This document shows, one piece after another, positions 44,808-58,900 of a DNA stretch of 64,000 nt. The translations under genes were made by a program, and so were the position numbers. The notes below the pieces were generated by a model. It was not told the origin of the DNA. It ran no database searches and saw nothing but the letters and a program-made list of their open reading frames with translations. Origin of the DNA: Halesus radiatus (taxonomy: Eukaryota; Arthropoda; Insecta; Trichoptera; Limnephilidae); NCBI GenBank assembly GCA_022606495.2, contig JAHDVE020001691.1:1-64000 (forward strand), in the 5' to 3' direction. Each line of letters opens with the position of its first letter. Position 1 is the stretch's first letter.

Positions 44808-45030
44808 ATTATGCATCAAAAAACATATTAATTTATACGAAAACCCGAACATTATCATTACAAAGGCGTTAGGTTACTATTATTTCATAATGCAATATAA
44901 CCTTCAAATACGAACAATAAACTAAACTTGATTATGCACCAAAAAAACATATTAATTTTATACTAAAACCCGAACATTATCATTATAAATTAGTTGAGTT
45001 ACCAATATTTCATAATACAATATAACCTAA
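44808..45030 (+). repeat. Two ~122-bp tandem units
   Basis: TTATGCATCAAAAAACATAT...CCCGAACATTATCATTA...TTTCATAATGCAATATAACC is repeated once with about 10% change (TTATGCACCAAAAAAACATA onward). Confidence 0.8.
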
Positions 45031-46685
45031 TACGCAGATTTTTTTTACGGTACAAATAAAGTAGAACATATTTTGCTTATTATTATATGATAAAATAATA
45101 ATAATATTTAGATGATTTGCATAGCGCCGTTTTTTGTGAAAAATCACTTCAAGGGCCTGTATATAAGGGGCAATATCTTAATATTGGATGACAAAGCTAA
45201 TATCCAGAATATCAATTTTTTTTAAGGGAATCGATAACCGAAGACACTGTTTGAAGAAATACGTATGAAATGGTTAACTAATTAATGTTCCGAAGCGAAA
45301 TCTTTAGTTGAATTCGTGCATATATTGTTCAAAAATACATATTTGTATAAAATAACAATTTACATGAATCACAACAAAAAATATATCGTTCGATATAATT
45401 CAACGAGAACTAACCACCTATTTTGAAAGGTGTAAAAAGTTTTATCGTATTTTCTGGTGTAAATATGCATATGTATGTATATATACTATGTGTAAAATCA
45501 CTCAGAAACACCGTAGACTTCGCGAGGAAATGTAATTAATATTATTTTTTTAAATAAAGTGAAATTTTAGTATGTGGGTAGGGCCTACATTCCACATAAT
45601 AATATTGTTGTTTATCCTGAAATATGTCAATATTGCGTATGAAAACCAAAGGCAAGAAGGAAAATATTAAAATGAAGCTGTTTTCGCATAATTCGCGCAC
45701 AGAATACGGAGAAATAATAGAAACAAGGTTCAAGGACTAATTCCACCCTGGCCGAGACTATTGATCGAATTTTCCGCCATTTTCGTAGAACCTTTGGCGC
45801 CAAAATAACATCAGACAGATCGATTATTTTGGCAACCGGAATATTGTGCTACTTAATATTTTAACAGGGCCTTTATCAACCGAAATAGACACAACATAGC
45901 CGCAATCACAGAAAGTTTCACTTAAAATCTGGATTCAAAGATTGCTTACAAAATGACAACACACGTGGGGTCATCGGAAGTAGGTACATACATACGTTTA
46001 TAAGGGTGAAATGAGTAATCGCGACACGGGTAATATAAAGCTTAAAAGACGATGCCGATTGGTTTAAAATAAAGATTAAACATTGTAGTTTCACTAACCT
46101 TAGGTATCTGAAGAGATATTGGTTAATTTTTCGAGTAATCTCGAAAAATTGAGTATCGGCAACCAGTCGCTCCAGCTGGCAAGTGAAGTTAGCTGCGGTT
46201 ACTGAGGGTTGCGAGAATGATACCAAATTATGCAATATCCTGAAGCACTGAGTTTACTGTTAATTTACATGAATTCGGATGAGTAAAATTACTACTTAAT
46301 TTAAGATAAATGAAAATCGCAGTCAGTAGACTAATATTAGTTTAATTTAATTTTCTAAAATCGTTTTGACGTTTCATTTTATAATATTTTTTAGCACTGG
46401 CAACACATTGATACAACTGTCATCTTAACATTTTGCTAGTCGTATTTATGTAATTTGTAATCACTACGAATTAAACAACTATGCTTATTATTTTAATATA
46501 GCATTAAAATTCTTCTTTTTAAATGTATACCATCTTTCGAAATATTCCCACCTTTGTGGAAATAACAATTCAGTTAGTATAGAAACGTTTTAGGTTATAT
46601 ATTTGTACACGATTTTTTAGCACGATCGCTAAATATGTAATTATTTTCTCTCTAGTTTATTAAAGTTTGTTTTATTATCTTTCAG
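45031..46685. other. Upstream region of the PARL exons; first exon not found
   Basis: Contains a minus-strand LINE tail at 45095-45170 and otherwise unrecognised sequence. A 105-codon minus frame (45918-46235) has no recognised domain. The missing 5' exon of the PARL gene must lie here or further left. Confidence 0.4.
45095..45170 (-). mobile_element. LINE 3' hairpin tail
   Basis: (AAT)n, then ATAGCGCCGTTTTTTGTGAA, AAATCACTTCAAGGGC: inverse of the terminal hairpin tail. Confidence 0.7.
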
Positions 46686-46905
46686 AAAATCTAGTTTTGT
46701 TCACCAGAAAGTAGGTCCACACCTATTCAATGGCCCAGTGTTTAGACACTCCATACAAGAGTCGACTCTGTTTAGACAGACAACCAAACGAGGCTTCAAA
46801 CGCTCCTCGCGGCCTGCAGATATTGCCATGGAACAGGAGCTGGTGGGGGCGAGACCTCACATCCCCCTAAGCACTCTCCTGAAGCCTTTTGGCTTTGCAG
46901 TAGCA
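46686..46905 (+). CDS. rho-7/PARL: PARL coding exon 2 (first one visible)
   Basis: Preceded by TTTATTATCTTTCAG; starts at the third base of a codon, so an upstream exon ending in phase 2 is required. Encodes KSSFVHQKVGPHLFNGPVF, RRSS-type basic linker (KRGFKRSSRP) and ends PHIPLSTLLKPFGFAVA before GTAAGT. It covers the matrix-side N-terminal region and the start of the first membrane helix. Confidence 0.88.
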
Positions 46906-49900
46906 GTAAGTCATTTTTTATCACTAATAACAGCAATGATCCTGATGAACTAACATACAGCAAGCGATAATACATAGGGAACATTTATTTATTCTTAAAT
47001 TTAAAAAACAAAAACATTAGCCACTCATCTCACTAGGACAGTCCTGTGTGAGATGAGCGGCTTTACAATTTTATAATAATAATCAGTAAATAATATTACA
47101 TGACTATATACATAAGTAAATATTAATAAATAAATAATAATAATGAGTAAATTATCAAAATTAAATACTAATAATATGTAAATAATAATCAGTAAATAGT
47201 AATAAACATATAATAATACACATATAATATTGAGTAAATAGTAATAAGTACATAATAATAATAATAGGTAATTAATAGTAAGTAAATTAAATTATGTAAA
47301 TAGTAATAAGTAAATAATAATAGGTAGGTAAAAAATAAAAATTAAATCGTAATAACTAACTAGTAATAAGTAAGTAATAATGAGTAAGTAATAATAAGTA
47401 AGTAATAAGAGGTAAATAATAATGATAATATCGAGCATACGTAAAGTTCAGCATTGATTACAACATAAGGGATAACATGGATAAAGCGAAATCACCACTC
47501 TTAGCTAACATAGACTTTTTTACATTAAATGTCAGTAAAGTTCACCAGGGTTGTCATTGAATATTCGGCTATGTCTCTTGGTTCCATAGCTAGCTGAGCC
47601 TTCTTCACATCAATACGAGACATTGGCACCATAGGTGAATTGGAGTCTCTTCATCCTTTTCACATTTTCCGCATCTATTGATGTTATGGAAGTCATTTCG
47701 GTTGTCTGTTGTAAACATCAACTCTCAAAATCTAAAAATGTAATCTGCCAATAAGATAGGGTCCTGCTAAAATAAAATATGTGTTGGTAATCACTTGCGT
47801 ATATTACAAATAAAATAAATAACTGTGTAAATGATACAATATAATGTTAACCGGCGGGAGGTTCGTCACGGAGGGTCGTCCCGTGCCACGTCTCTCCCCA
47901 CCCCTCGTCTCTTGGATGGTGGGAGTATCCAGTGTTTTCCACTCCCAATAGCTGCATGTGTCTCCTGAGGTGGCATTGTTCCGTTGTTCCCTCAGTGAGT
48001 TTCTGTCCATATTGAATAGTTGCCTGGTTCGTCTGGGGTTTGGTCCGAGTACTTTGAATTGTCGCATTCCGGGTGCCCTCTCCCATTCCTTTCAGTGCTA
48101 GGATTTGACCCATCTTTCTATATGTAATTTGGTGTGGCAAGCTGCCACTCCTACGGCCGGCTCGAATCCCTCAAGCGATACTTCACCCCTTTTAATGATT
48201 TAATTATTAGAATATATAGATTGTTAACTTCAGTTCTTTATTCATATCGATTTGATCATTCGATCATATTCGATCATTTGGGCCCCACGCGAACCAACTT
48301 ACATTTTGCGCATTGAAAGAGTGCACAAGAAATTTTTAAGATTTTTATTTTTGCATCTCTACAGACGGTACCCTTGGCTATACCCATCTATTTATATTTT
48401 GGGCATGACCAATTACCACTCCTTAGAGACACGTAGAGGTATTGCTCTACTTAAATATTTTTTTCTTTTCCTTAACGGTAAAATATTTAACAATGAGATT
48501 CTGGCACAAATAAATTATTTTGTACCAGAATTTCACTCTCGAGGACGTCGTCACAGCCTCTTATACAGTCGAGCGAGCCGTACTTACTTACTTGTGAACT
48601 CACTTGTTGGGAGAGCCACGTGCTTCCTAAATATGGTGGATCAGGAAATTGATCTGTTTTCTACGTCGTATAACGTATTTACAGGGTTTTTGGCATTGCA
48701 TATACACTGCATAAATGTTACAATTATAATTAATTAGATTAATAATCTGTAATGTTATAAATATGTGTACAATTTTAATAAATAAATAAAATAAATAAAT
48801 TTCTGTACATATAATTATTTTCAGTTTTCTACAGCGAGTATTATAGGGGCTGCAATATGGCAGTATGAGAATATGAGGGCTCATGCCATATCCATGATGA
48901 AGAAAAACAATAGCTGGCTGCAAGCACCTCCAAAAAAAGCCGTAAGTCTCTTGCTATCTTTTATATTTCTTCTACTTAATATTATTTACTTCCGTAATCA
49001 CTCAGGCCATAGGCCAATTATGCTATACCCTATGATTAACCTTATTCCCTTGACAGTAGCCCACTCCCTTTAGTAAATTTCAGCCCGGTTGTCATTGGGT
49101 ATTTGGTTCCTTTTTCCATAAACGTCTTCCTGGGTATCTAGGACAGCCTCCATGGTTGAGGGGTAAAGCTCTCAACTACGAATCCGAAAGTCGCGGGTTC
49201 AAATCACGGCGTGCATAAGTAAATTTTATTTTAATTAATTTGTGTTGTTTCACAATTAATTCATTTAAAAATAATATATAGTATATTTGCACTCGTTCCA
49301 GAGTGGAAGATACTCTCAGTATCCCCCTGGTAAAAGACCAACATTCAGAATCGAAACGTTGCTTAAAATGGCTTTTAGCCATGTTTGGTGACCAGATCTG
49401 AATAGCCAGGTATTTCCCCACCTTCCCCTTCCCCTTCTCCTTCCTCTCCCCGATACCTTTAGCCTCACAACATTCCCCAAATTTGGGATGCCATAGTCTC
49501 ACTGGCTCCAGATGGTTTAGAGCAATTGGGACTCTTGTGCGGTATACATATAAAAAAAAAAGCCTTTTTCCAGTGAAGGCGAGACACTATTTGCGCATCT
49601 TCAATATATCCTCCCTTCCTTTCTTTTAAAAACATCGGCGACTCGATTCCGGTTCTTTTTAAAGATAAGACGTTGTCCTTATCCTTAGTCTTAAAGGTTC
49701 TTAACTGCTGTTCCGATTCTCTCAGATGACAGCTGTCATTCAGAGAATGATATTCTTTAAAAATATAGTTATTTGTCGCATAGTAATGCTATTAACGAAA
49801 TTGCAATGTTTGTAAATCATCTATGCCTAAAGCCTGAATCAAAGTGATTTAAATTCTAAAAATGATAATAAACTACATATGTAGAGTGAGTAATAATAAA

Positions 49901-52900
49901 CTACATGTGATAAGTATGTGTAGTGTACCTATAATTTTTTAATAATACTGTTATAATTGAACCACAAACTCCTTTAAAAATGTATGGTCATTGACATGGA
50001 ATCGGAACCGCAGTTAAGCAAAATGTCTTTCACACTAAGGATAAGGACAGTGTCTTATCCTTAAAACGAACCGAACTCGGACCCCTGGAATCATAAGAGA
50101 TAGCTGGTCAGATTTGCTGAACTCGTTAAATCTTACCGATTTTTAAGACTTTTATTGACTTTTGCCCTTTTCCGTAATTGTCATTATTTGTTATATTTTC
50201 CTGCCGTCGTACCAATAACTCTAATAAGGCACTTTGATTTTGCCTATCGTAGCTTAGAGTTATTCAAAGTGTAACTTCCAAACAATAATCCATCCCCTTG
50301 TTTACATTTCAGGGTAGCTGGAGACAGGATATAAACAATTGGTGGAATTCTCTCCGTGAAGGAGAGAAGGTCTTTATCCCTATATGCTTAGCCAATGTCC
50401 TGGTTTTTGCGGCGTGGCGTGTGCCGAGACTTCAACCAGTAATGCTAAAGTACTTCTGCTCCAATCCCGCCGCAAGTAAGTAGCCCACTTTTTTATTAAG
50501 AAATTATTCAACATATACTAATTTAACCTATGCAACCTAACCTAACATAACCTAAACAATCCTGACCATATTATATAGTCATAGGCAGTTCATGGCCTAT
50601 CTCATCGAGAGTTCAATCGAAGATAAAAGAGAAGAAAAAAATTCCCTCGTATAAATACTGTGTTAGTCATTTCCATAATTATATATATTTTTCCTAGACC
50701 TAAAGGAATTTCATCATATCACTGCACCAGAGTAGCAACCTAGCAACAAGATTCAATTTGACGATTTATAAAAACCTGTGTGGCTAATGAATATAATATT
50801 GTAGGTTATTAAATAATATTTTAAATACGAAAATCACAATTTACACAAGAAATTTACTTTTTTTAATATATGGAAGTAACGTCTTCAGTAATTAACTTAT
50901 TTTAATAGCAACTTAAAACATGATACACATGATTTACCTCTTGATTTGTACTTTAAAAGGAGGCTGTAATGCTATTATAAATAGCAGACAAAATAAGAAA
51001 ATAATAACAGTTAAATACATTATTATTATTACTGATACATAAGCAAACTTCTTATAATAATGTATTATAATTTCACTCAGTACACATAACCTAAAAACCC
51101 GTCCGATTTATGATAAAGTACCATCGGACAGGACACATAGATAGACCCGCACCAGGTGGAAATTTAAAAAAATGAAACAAACCCTTCCCCCCTTTCCCCT
51201 CTTCACCCGCGAGGAGAATGTTTTCCATCGATATCGGAAAATAAAAACATTCTAAACGCACACAGAAATGTGTATGGTAATGACACCCCTTCGTTTTGTT
51301 TTTTTTTTAATGTAAATGTTGCTAAACCAGTTGCAGGAGACGCGACTTAATAAAATAGTTTTTAATAAAAAATAAAAGTGATGTACACAAAGTAATTGTG
51401 TTTTCATTATGAATATCTCATCAGAAAGTTAATAATTTATACAGTATAATTAAATACTGTTTGCTCTTGCCCTCCTAATAGTAAGTTATTGGGATCTCAT
51501 TTATTCTTAAATTTAAATATAAAAACAAAAACATTAGCCACTCATCTCACTAGGACAATCCTGTATTGGGAAGAGCGGCTTTACAATTTAATAATAATCA
51601 ATAAATAGTAATAAGTAAATAATAATACATGAATAAAAATAAGTAAATAATAGTAAATAAATAATAAAAAATAAAAATAATAATTAAGTAAATATTAATA
51701 AGTAAATAGTAACAAGTACGTAATAATAAAAATAGGTAAATAATAATAAAAATAGGTAAATAGTAATTATGTAAATAATAATAAAAATAGGTAAATAGTA
51801 ATTATGTAAATAATAATAAAAATAGGTAAATAATAATAAAAATAGGTAAATAGTAATTATGTAAATAGTAATAAGTACATAATAATTAAAATAGGTAAAT
51901 ACATTGAATTGCCCCTTTATCTTAATTGTTCTATAATGTGTGCACTACGTAATTTAATTAGCCTTTCTTATTGAATTTCTCAACACTAAACACAACACCA
52001 CAAATCATTTAATAATAATAATAACAAAGCATTTATATAGCGCAGTTTTGTGTTATTTCACTTCAAGTGCGCTTTACTATAAATAAACTTAAACAAATGA
52101 TTAAATAACTCCATTCAGTGGTATTCCTACAGTGCTACTTTTACATTCTATTTATACATACTTGACATATTACATACATTCTTGCTTATTCTTAATATTA
52201 CTCCTACAGTACTCCTTAGGTGCATATTCATATAATAAAATTACAAAATATTATATAGTATATTCATGGCTATACAAAAATAACACATTCACAATAATAC
52301 TGCAAAAATAGTAATATTTTAAGACAGGAGTCGGGTTATGTTCAGCAATAACTGACTTCACATAAAAATTTTTTAAAATATATATATGGAGGAAACCGAA
52401 ACCAAACATCTACCAGAGGCTTGAGGAAATGACTTTTTACAATAAATTGAAGAGAAATTAAAATTTATAGACAGTAGGATTTTTTAAATAATTTTGTTTT
52501 TAAAGCCCGTTTAAATTCAGTAAATTTCTGGATATTAGTAAGAGCTGGGGGAAGTTTATTCCAAATGAGAGGGTCATTTACACGAAAAGAGCGATCATAG
52601 TGGACGACTCGATTTGACCTTAAAAGTTCAATTAGACGATTAGTAGCTTCTAGATCTGCTGACCTCAGAGTAAGCTGTCTATCACTTAAGTCCTGTTGGA
52701 TGCATAGTTCAGATATATAGGCTGGCGCCATTCACTGCAATGCTTTGAAGGTCAGTAAGCAGATCTTGAACTCTATTCTTTCAGGGCATCGAAGCCAATG
52801 AAGGTGATCCCTTAGAAGTGGGGTTATATGACAATATTTAGATTTACCAAATGTCATTCTCGCCGCAGCATTGAAGACGGACTGGATTCTATTGAATTGT

Positions 52901-55900
52901 TTTTGAGGGAGGCCAGCATATGCACTATTACAATAGTCCATACGTGAGACAACAAAGGAATTTATGAGTGATTTTGCTCCATCAGAGGGAAGACATCTCC
53001 TGATTGATTTCATCTGCCTAAGAAGGAAAAAGCCAGAAGTTACAGCTTTTGAAATTTGCGATTCAAGAGAAAGACTATTGTCTATAGTGAAACCTAGGAA
53101 TTTTATTTCTGTAGAAGGGATTATATCTGTATCCCGAATACATATTGGACTGGAATCAAACAGGCCTTGCTTTCCAGGGGAAGCTATCAAAATAAATTCT
53201 GTCTTTGCTGGATTAAGTTTGAGTTTATTGACAGACATCCAACTTGAAACCGTATTAATGAAGCTAACTACCTAATTTTTTAGGATGTCTTTTTCATCCG
53301 GGGAACAAAATTTAAAGATCAGATGATTGTCTGCATAGCCTTGTGATTCAAAGCCAGCTGAGAGAATGAGGTGTTCAAGACGATTAGTATAGAGAATGAA
53401 GAGAATGGGACCTAGGACAGACCCCTGAGGAACTCCAAATTCAATGGGAGTTTCAGGAGATTGATTTTTGGCAAACAGACCAGCGGAGTTCAAGTACCCT
53501 ACCAATTGATTAACTGTATAAATGCAGCACAGCACCCACGGTTTTGTATACTTTGCATAATATTAAATTTTTGTTTTTTTTTTTCTCAGGGGTAATTTGC
53601 TGGCCCATGATTCTCTCCACCTTCAGCCAGCATTCTGCCTTCCATCTCTTCGCCAATATGTACGTCCTGCACAGCTTCAGTTCAGGTGAGTTATGAATCT
53701 GATTAAAGCAAGCTTTACAATTTACTTCCTCTTTTTTTCTTTTTTTTATCCGAGTACCACAGAAGAATCCCAGCTACTCCCAACCGTATGGAGCCAGTGA
53801 GACTATAGCATCCTCATGGCATCAGGGTATGTTGTGAGGCTGAAGGTAGGGAAGAGGGGAAGGAGATGGGGTAGAGGAAGGTGGAGAAGTACCTGGCTAT
53901 TCAGATCTGGTCAGATTAAATGGTAACAAATGTGGCTAAATTTCAAGCAACGTTTCGATTCTGAATGGTTGTCCTTGAAGTATCTACCACTATGGAATGT
54001 GCTGCAAATATTCTATGTATTATTTTTAATTAAGAAGTTTTAAATACAATGCTATTAAGCTATTCAATTCCCTACCTAGTGACATCAGAAATATGCAAAA
54101 CAAAAGTTCATTTAAAAGTAAGATCTTTGATCACCTCCAATAAACCTGTCAGCTTCTAAATTCTTTTGTACCTTTAAATTAAATTACTTTTGACAAAAAA
54201 TAAATTATTGTAATCTGTTAATCTATTGTCATATAAATAATATGTCAGCCTATAACTATAATAATAATAATAATAATAATCGGATGATTTTTATAGCGCC
54301 GCTTTTGTGAGAAATCACCTCAGGGGTGCTGTACAAATATTTCTTCCTATTCTTATATTATTCTTATATTACGTCTATTCTACGAATTTATTATTATTTA
54401 TTTATTTATTTTTTTTTTTACATTTATTTTCTCTTTTTGGACAGGCCATCATTACACATTATTTATAGACCATATAAAGAGATGAAGTTAAATTATCAAA
54501 ACTAAATTTTAATATTAAATTGAAAAAAAAGAAGCTAACTGTATTTATTCCTTACGATATATTGCAAGACGCTAATACAAATGATAGAGTGATTGTTTCC
54601 ATTATATTCAAGAATGTATTTAATATTGCAAGACGCTAATACAAATGATAGAGTGATTGTTTCCATTATATTCAAGAATGTATTTAATATTGCAAGACGC
54701 TAATACAAATGATAGAGTGATTGTTTCCATTATATTCAAGAATGTATTTAATATTGCAAGACGCTAATACAAATGATAGAGTGATTGTTTCCATTATATT
54801 CAAGAAAGTATTTAATATTGCAAGACGCTAATACAAATGATAGAGTGATTGTTTCCATTATATTCAAGAATGTATTTAATATTGCAAGACGCTAATACAA
54901 ATGATAGAGTGATTGTTTCCATTATATTCAAGAATGTATTTAATATTGCAAGACGCTAATACAAATGATAGAGTGATTGTTTCCATTATATTCAAGAATG
55001 TATTTAATATTGCAAGACGCTAATTCAAATGATAGAGTGATTGTTTCCATTATGTTCAAGAATGTATTTAATATTGCAAGACGCTAATACAAATGATAGT
55101 GATTGTTTATATATATATATGTAATAAATAAAATTAATTTAAATAAATCGTGAAATAATTATTCAAATAAAATTTTCTTACTTACACCACGATTTGAACC
55201 CGCAACCCCCGGATTCGTAGCCTAAGACCGCAACCACTCAACCACGGAGGTCTCTGCTATTCTTCAAGTTCATTTCAAAGAAATATTTCTCAACATCCTT
55301 ACCTATAAAGCATAAAATCTGTTTCTTTTTTATGAAACAGCAAAAACTCTCGAGCGAATAGCTCTGGAGTCATAAAATTTTGTACACCTTTTTCCGTCTT
55401 GAATTCCTAGGTGCAATTTAATGCAACCGTTTTCAACTACCAACGTCATTTACATCATGAAATTTAAAGCAGTATCCACATTAAAATATGAAATAATGTG
55501 CCATGTTTTTCAATAAGGAAACAAAGTGTTGCAACTCGGGTGAAGTTGGATAGTAACTCCTATAAATTTTTTTCTTCTTACATACGGGTTTTAAGAGACG
55601 TAACTGACTTACTTTAACCAGTGATTCTCACCATATTTGGATAAAAAAATTTAATGAAATTTTGGTCTCCGGTGACATTTTTTTTTTTTAATACAATCAA
55701 AAAAAAAATCAGTAACCGCCCAACCCCCCACCTCAACCCTACCTGTTAAATACCTACCAATTTTTAATGTTTTTAGTTATATTTAAAAAAAAAAAATTAA
55801 ATGTCGCCGGAGACTTGCGCAAGGTAAGGAAATTAAAAACATTTCTAAAAAGGGTCAAACTGAATACTCCAACAAAATATAAGGTTTTTGTAAACGAGTC

Positions 55901-58900
55901 AAACTTTTTTTTTATTTACTGTTTTACTTATTGGCTGTTTCGGTTAGTTTAGAATTTATTCTACAGCTACGGGAATAAAGAAGATTACCATAAATTCCGC
56001 ACAATTGTAAAAAGGATGAGTTGATCACTAGCAGATGCTTTTCGAATAGTAAATACTAATTCTTTGCAATGCAATGCGAGTTTGCCTGGAGATTGTCTGA
56101 ATGCATTTATTCAAACTTTGAGAATTGTAACTATGAAAACAAAGCAAAAACAAAAAAATACTGATATTAAAGTTAGAAGTTCAACATTGATTAAAATCGG
56201 CTAAAGCCATTTCAAGCAACTTTTTGAATCTGAATGTTGTGATGCTGATGGAAGTGGACAGGGAAACCAAACAGGTAAGGTGGAAGTTGGGAAGATGTTC
56301 TCATCATCATCGCCCCGGAGTAAGACCACCACTATCCAAACGTGGTTTGGAACGGCTTTACCTATGTTTAGTAGACTGGCCTGAATAGCCACGCATTTCC
56401 TATTTCGCTCCCTCTCTTTCCCTTTTCCCACTTCATGTTATTATGCCATAACCCCAGATACTCCGCAAGCACCACGTAAAAAATATTACTCCTTTTTCAT
56501 TTACTTTTTTTACTCCAAATAAGATCAGGAATCACTGGTTAAAGTAAGTCAGGTACGTCACTTAACGCCTTGTATAAGTATTCTACCGTTCATTATGTCA
56601 GCATATTTTGATTCTTATGGTATTTTGTTTTTGGTTTTCTAGGAGTAATAGCGAACCTGGGCAAGGAGCAGTTCATGGGAATGTATTTGGCGGGTGGAGC
56701 CGTCAGCAGTCTAGCCAGTTACGTCTTCAAAGTAGTCACGCTGCAGCCTGGACTCAGTTTAGGAGCGGTAAATATGTTTTAATTTATTATTATAAATATC
56801 TTATTTCATTTCATTATTACCAGATGTACAAACATTTGTGTTACTTTTTCTAGTCTGGTGCCATAATGGCCGTCCTAGGATACGTGTGCAGTGAGTTTCC
56901 TGACACGAGGCTCAGTATTATATTCCTTCCTATCTACACCTTCTCCGCCGGAACCGTAAGTGCACTCGATAACTTTATTATATTTTAGAACTTATTTAAC
57001 TTTGTTTTTGAAATATTTATACATATTGAAGACCTGGATGCAGACCTGGATGTCCACCTCTGACCCCTACCATATGAAAGAAGAAGAAGAATGTACATTT
57101 TTAATAGATGAAAACAATATATATTATTCTTTGCATACACCTACTAGTTTCGACACAACCCGTGTCATCGTCAGGGCACATGGTATAATCCTAAAAGTTA
57201 CTTTTTATAAATATTACGAAAATGAATAATTATTTTTATACCATGCCCGGACAATGACACAGGTTGTGCTGAAACTAGTATGGGTATGTAGAGAATAGTT
57301 TGTTTTTTTTTTATCAAATAATACACATTAAAAGGTGATGTACACAAAGTAATTGGGTTTTCAAAACATAACACTTTATTCATTGACTATGTTACTGCTT
57401 GGGTTGCTAGAAATCCTAGTTAAATTACAATTGTGCCATGACATGGAGATTAGAGCGAGAAAGAGGCGATTACTCATATGATGAATTTGAACAAACCTTA
57501 AACATTTCTTCATTAGAAAAGCGCAGGAAAGACTTTGATCTCGTCGGCTTTTTCAAAATTATTATTTGTATTTATCAACTCACCTTCTTTGTTGCAACTC
57601 TTCCAGTTCAACATTCCTTTCTGTACACTTGGGAACAATGATTTACTTTTCCTCAATCAACATGGGTAACAACAATCATGGGTACCGTTCTCCACTGTCC
57701 AGAATGCAAAGACTTGTTAACGCAAGCCAGGGCCTTGAAATATTTGGTACCAGTCTAAATGATTTTTGTCAGTCTTTTTGGAAATAAACTTCAAAGAATT
57801 TTATCATTTAACATTTGTAACATCATGAACTCTACCAAAATCTTGTTTAGACTGTGACTCGAATTTTCTCTTTAATATATATTTTTGTCCTGTTTTTGTC
57901 GTTGCTTCATTCATATTATATTGTGTAGGTACTGCTCTTTTTCTGTAATTCTTTTTTTTCTCATTTCATGTTATATGTTTTGTATAATTGGATATTCGTC
58001 CGGATTGTCCGTTAGTATAAAAATAAACTGTACCGTCTTTTTGTAGAAGTACGTAGAGAGGATTGATTACCATACAACCAGTGGCATACATTGCTCTATG
58101 ATGAAAGTTAGTCTGTGTGTAGTTTTTTATGTTTGGTTCTGTAATATGAAAATGGCCATTGCATTTTCACTTTCCTCTGATTGTTGTGGCCAACTGAATA
58201 AATTGGCGTTCAAGTTCTTTACCAAATTCATAGAAAAAAATCTTTTTATTCAGAAATTTGACTTATTTTTTTTATTATCTCTTAATTTACTTTTATGTTC
58301 TATTTTTTCTGAAGGTAGACACAGATTTTCAACCTTTATGGACTGCAAGCCACTGAATACAGCTCTATCTCCTTACTTCGTAATATTTCATGCATCTTCT
58401 GTTTTTTCAACTTTTTTTATTTTGATGTTTCTTGACTCCACTTCGGAGGCCCTACGGTTTCTTTAAGGATGCTGTGCGTATGGTGTTTTTAATACGAGGA
58501 GACCCACGCTGTAGTGGGGAGTAAACACAAGAGAAAGTCTGAAAAAAATTTTTTTTTCAGCTCAGTGCAACATATTCTCTAAAAGGTACTTATCGTATAT
58601 ATACTGGGGTGGGACTTGACCTCCTCCACAAATGTCCTCGCCTGGCTGCGGTCTCTCATCCCTCACCATTCTTCTCCAAATTCAGGCTTTTCCGTCCTGC
58701 TCCAATCCTCTTCTACACAGTCTGTCCACCTCTTCCTCGGTCTGCCTCTAGGTTGCTTCTACTGGAGCACTGAAATGTCTAAATGTTTGGCCCTGTAATT
58801 TTATATACTGCTCATCTTCTGGAAATTGCGCCCATGAACCTGCAGTTACCTACAATATTGAGTTTCCATAATTTTACAATCATCGTATATGTGCTATGTT

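Noticed and set aside
46523..46579. Candidate first PARL exon MYTIFRNIPTFVEITIQL
   Set aside because: Its possible donors (GTGGAA, GTATAG) are phase 0, while the strong acceptor before 46686 needs phase 2. Only a weak inner acceptor (CACCAG at 46702-46707) would fit.
58098..58466. 122-codon Phe/Leu-rich membrane-protein frame
   Set aside because: It overlaps a hAT-type MITE and intron sequence; hydrophobicity comes from T-rich DNA.
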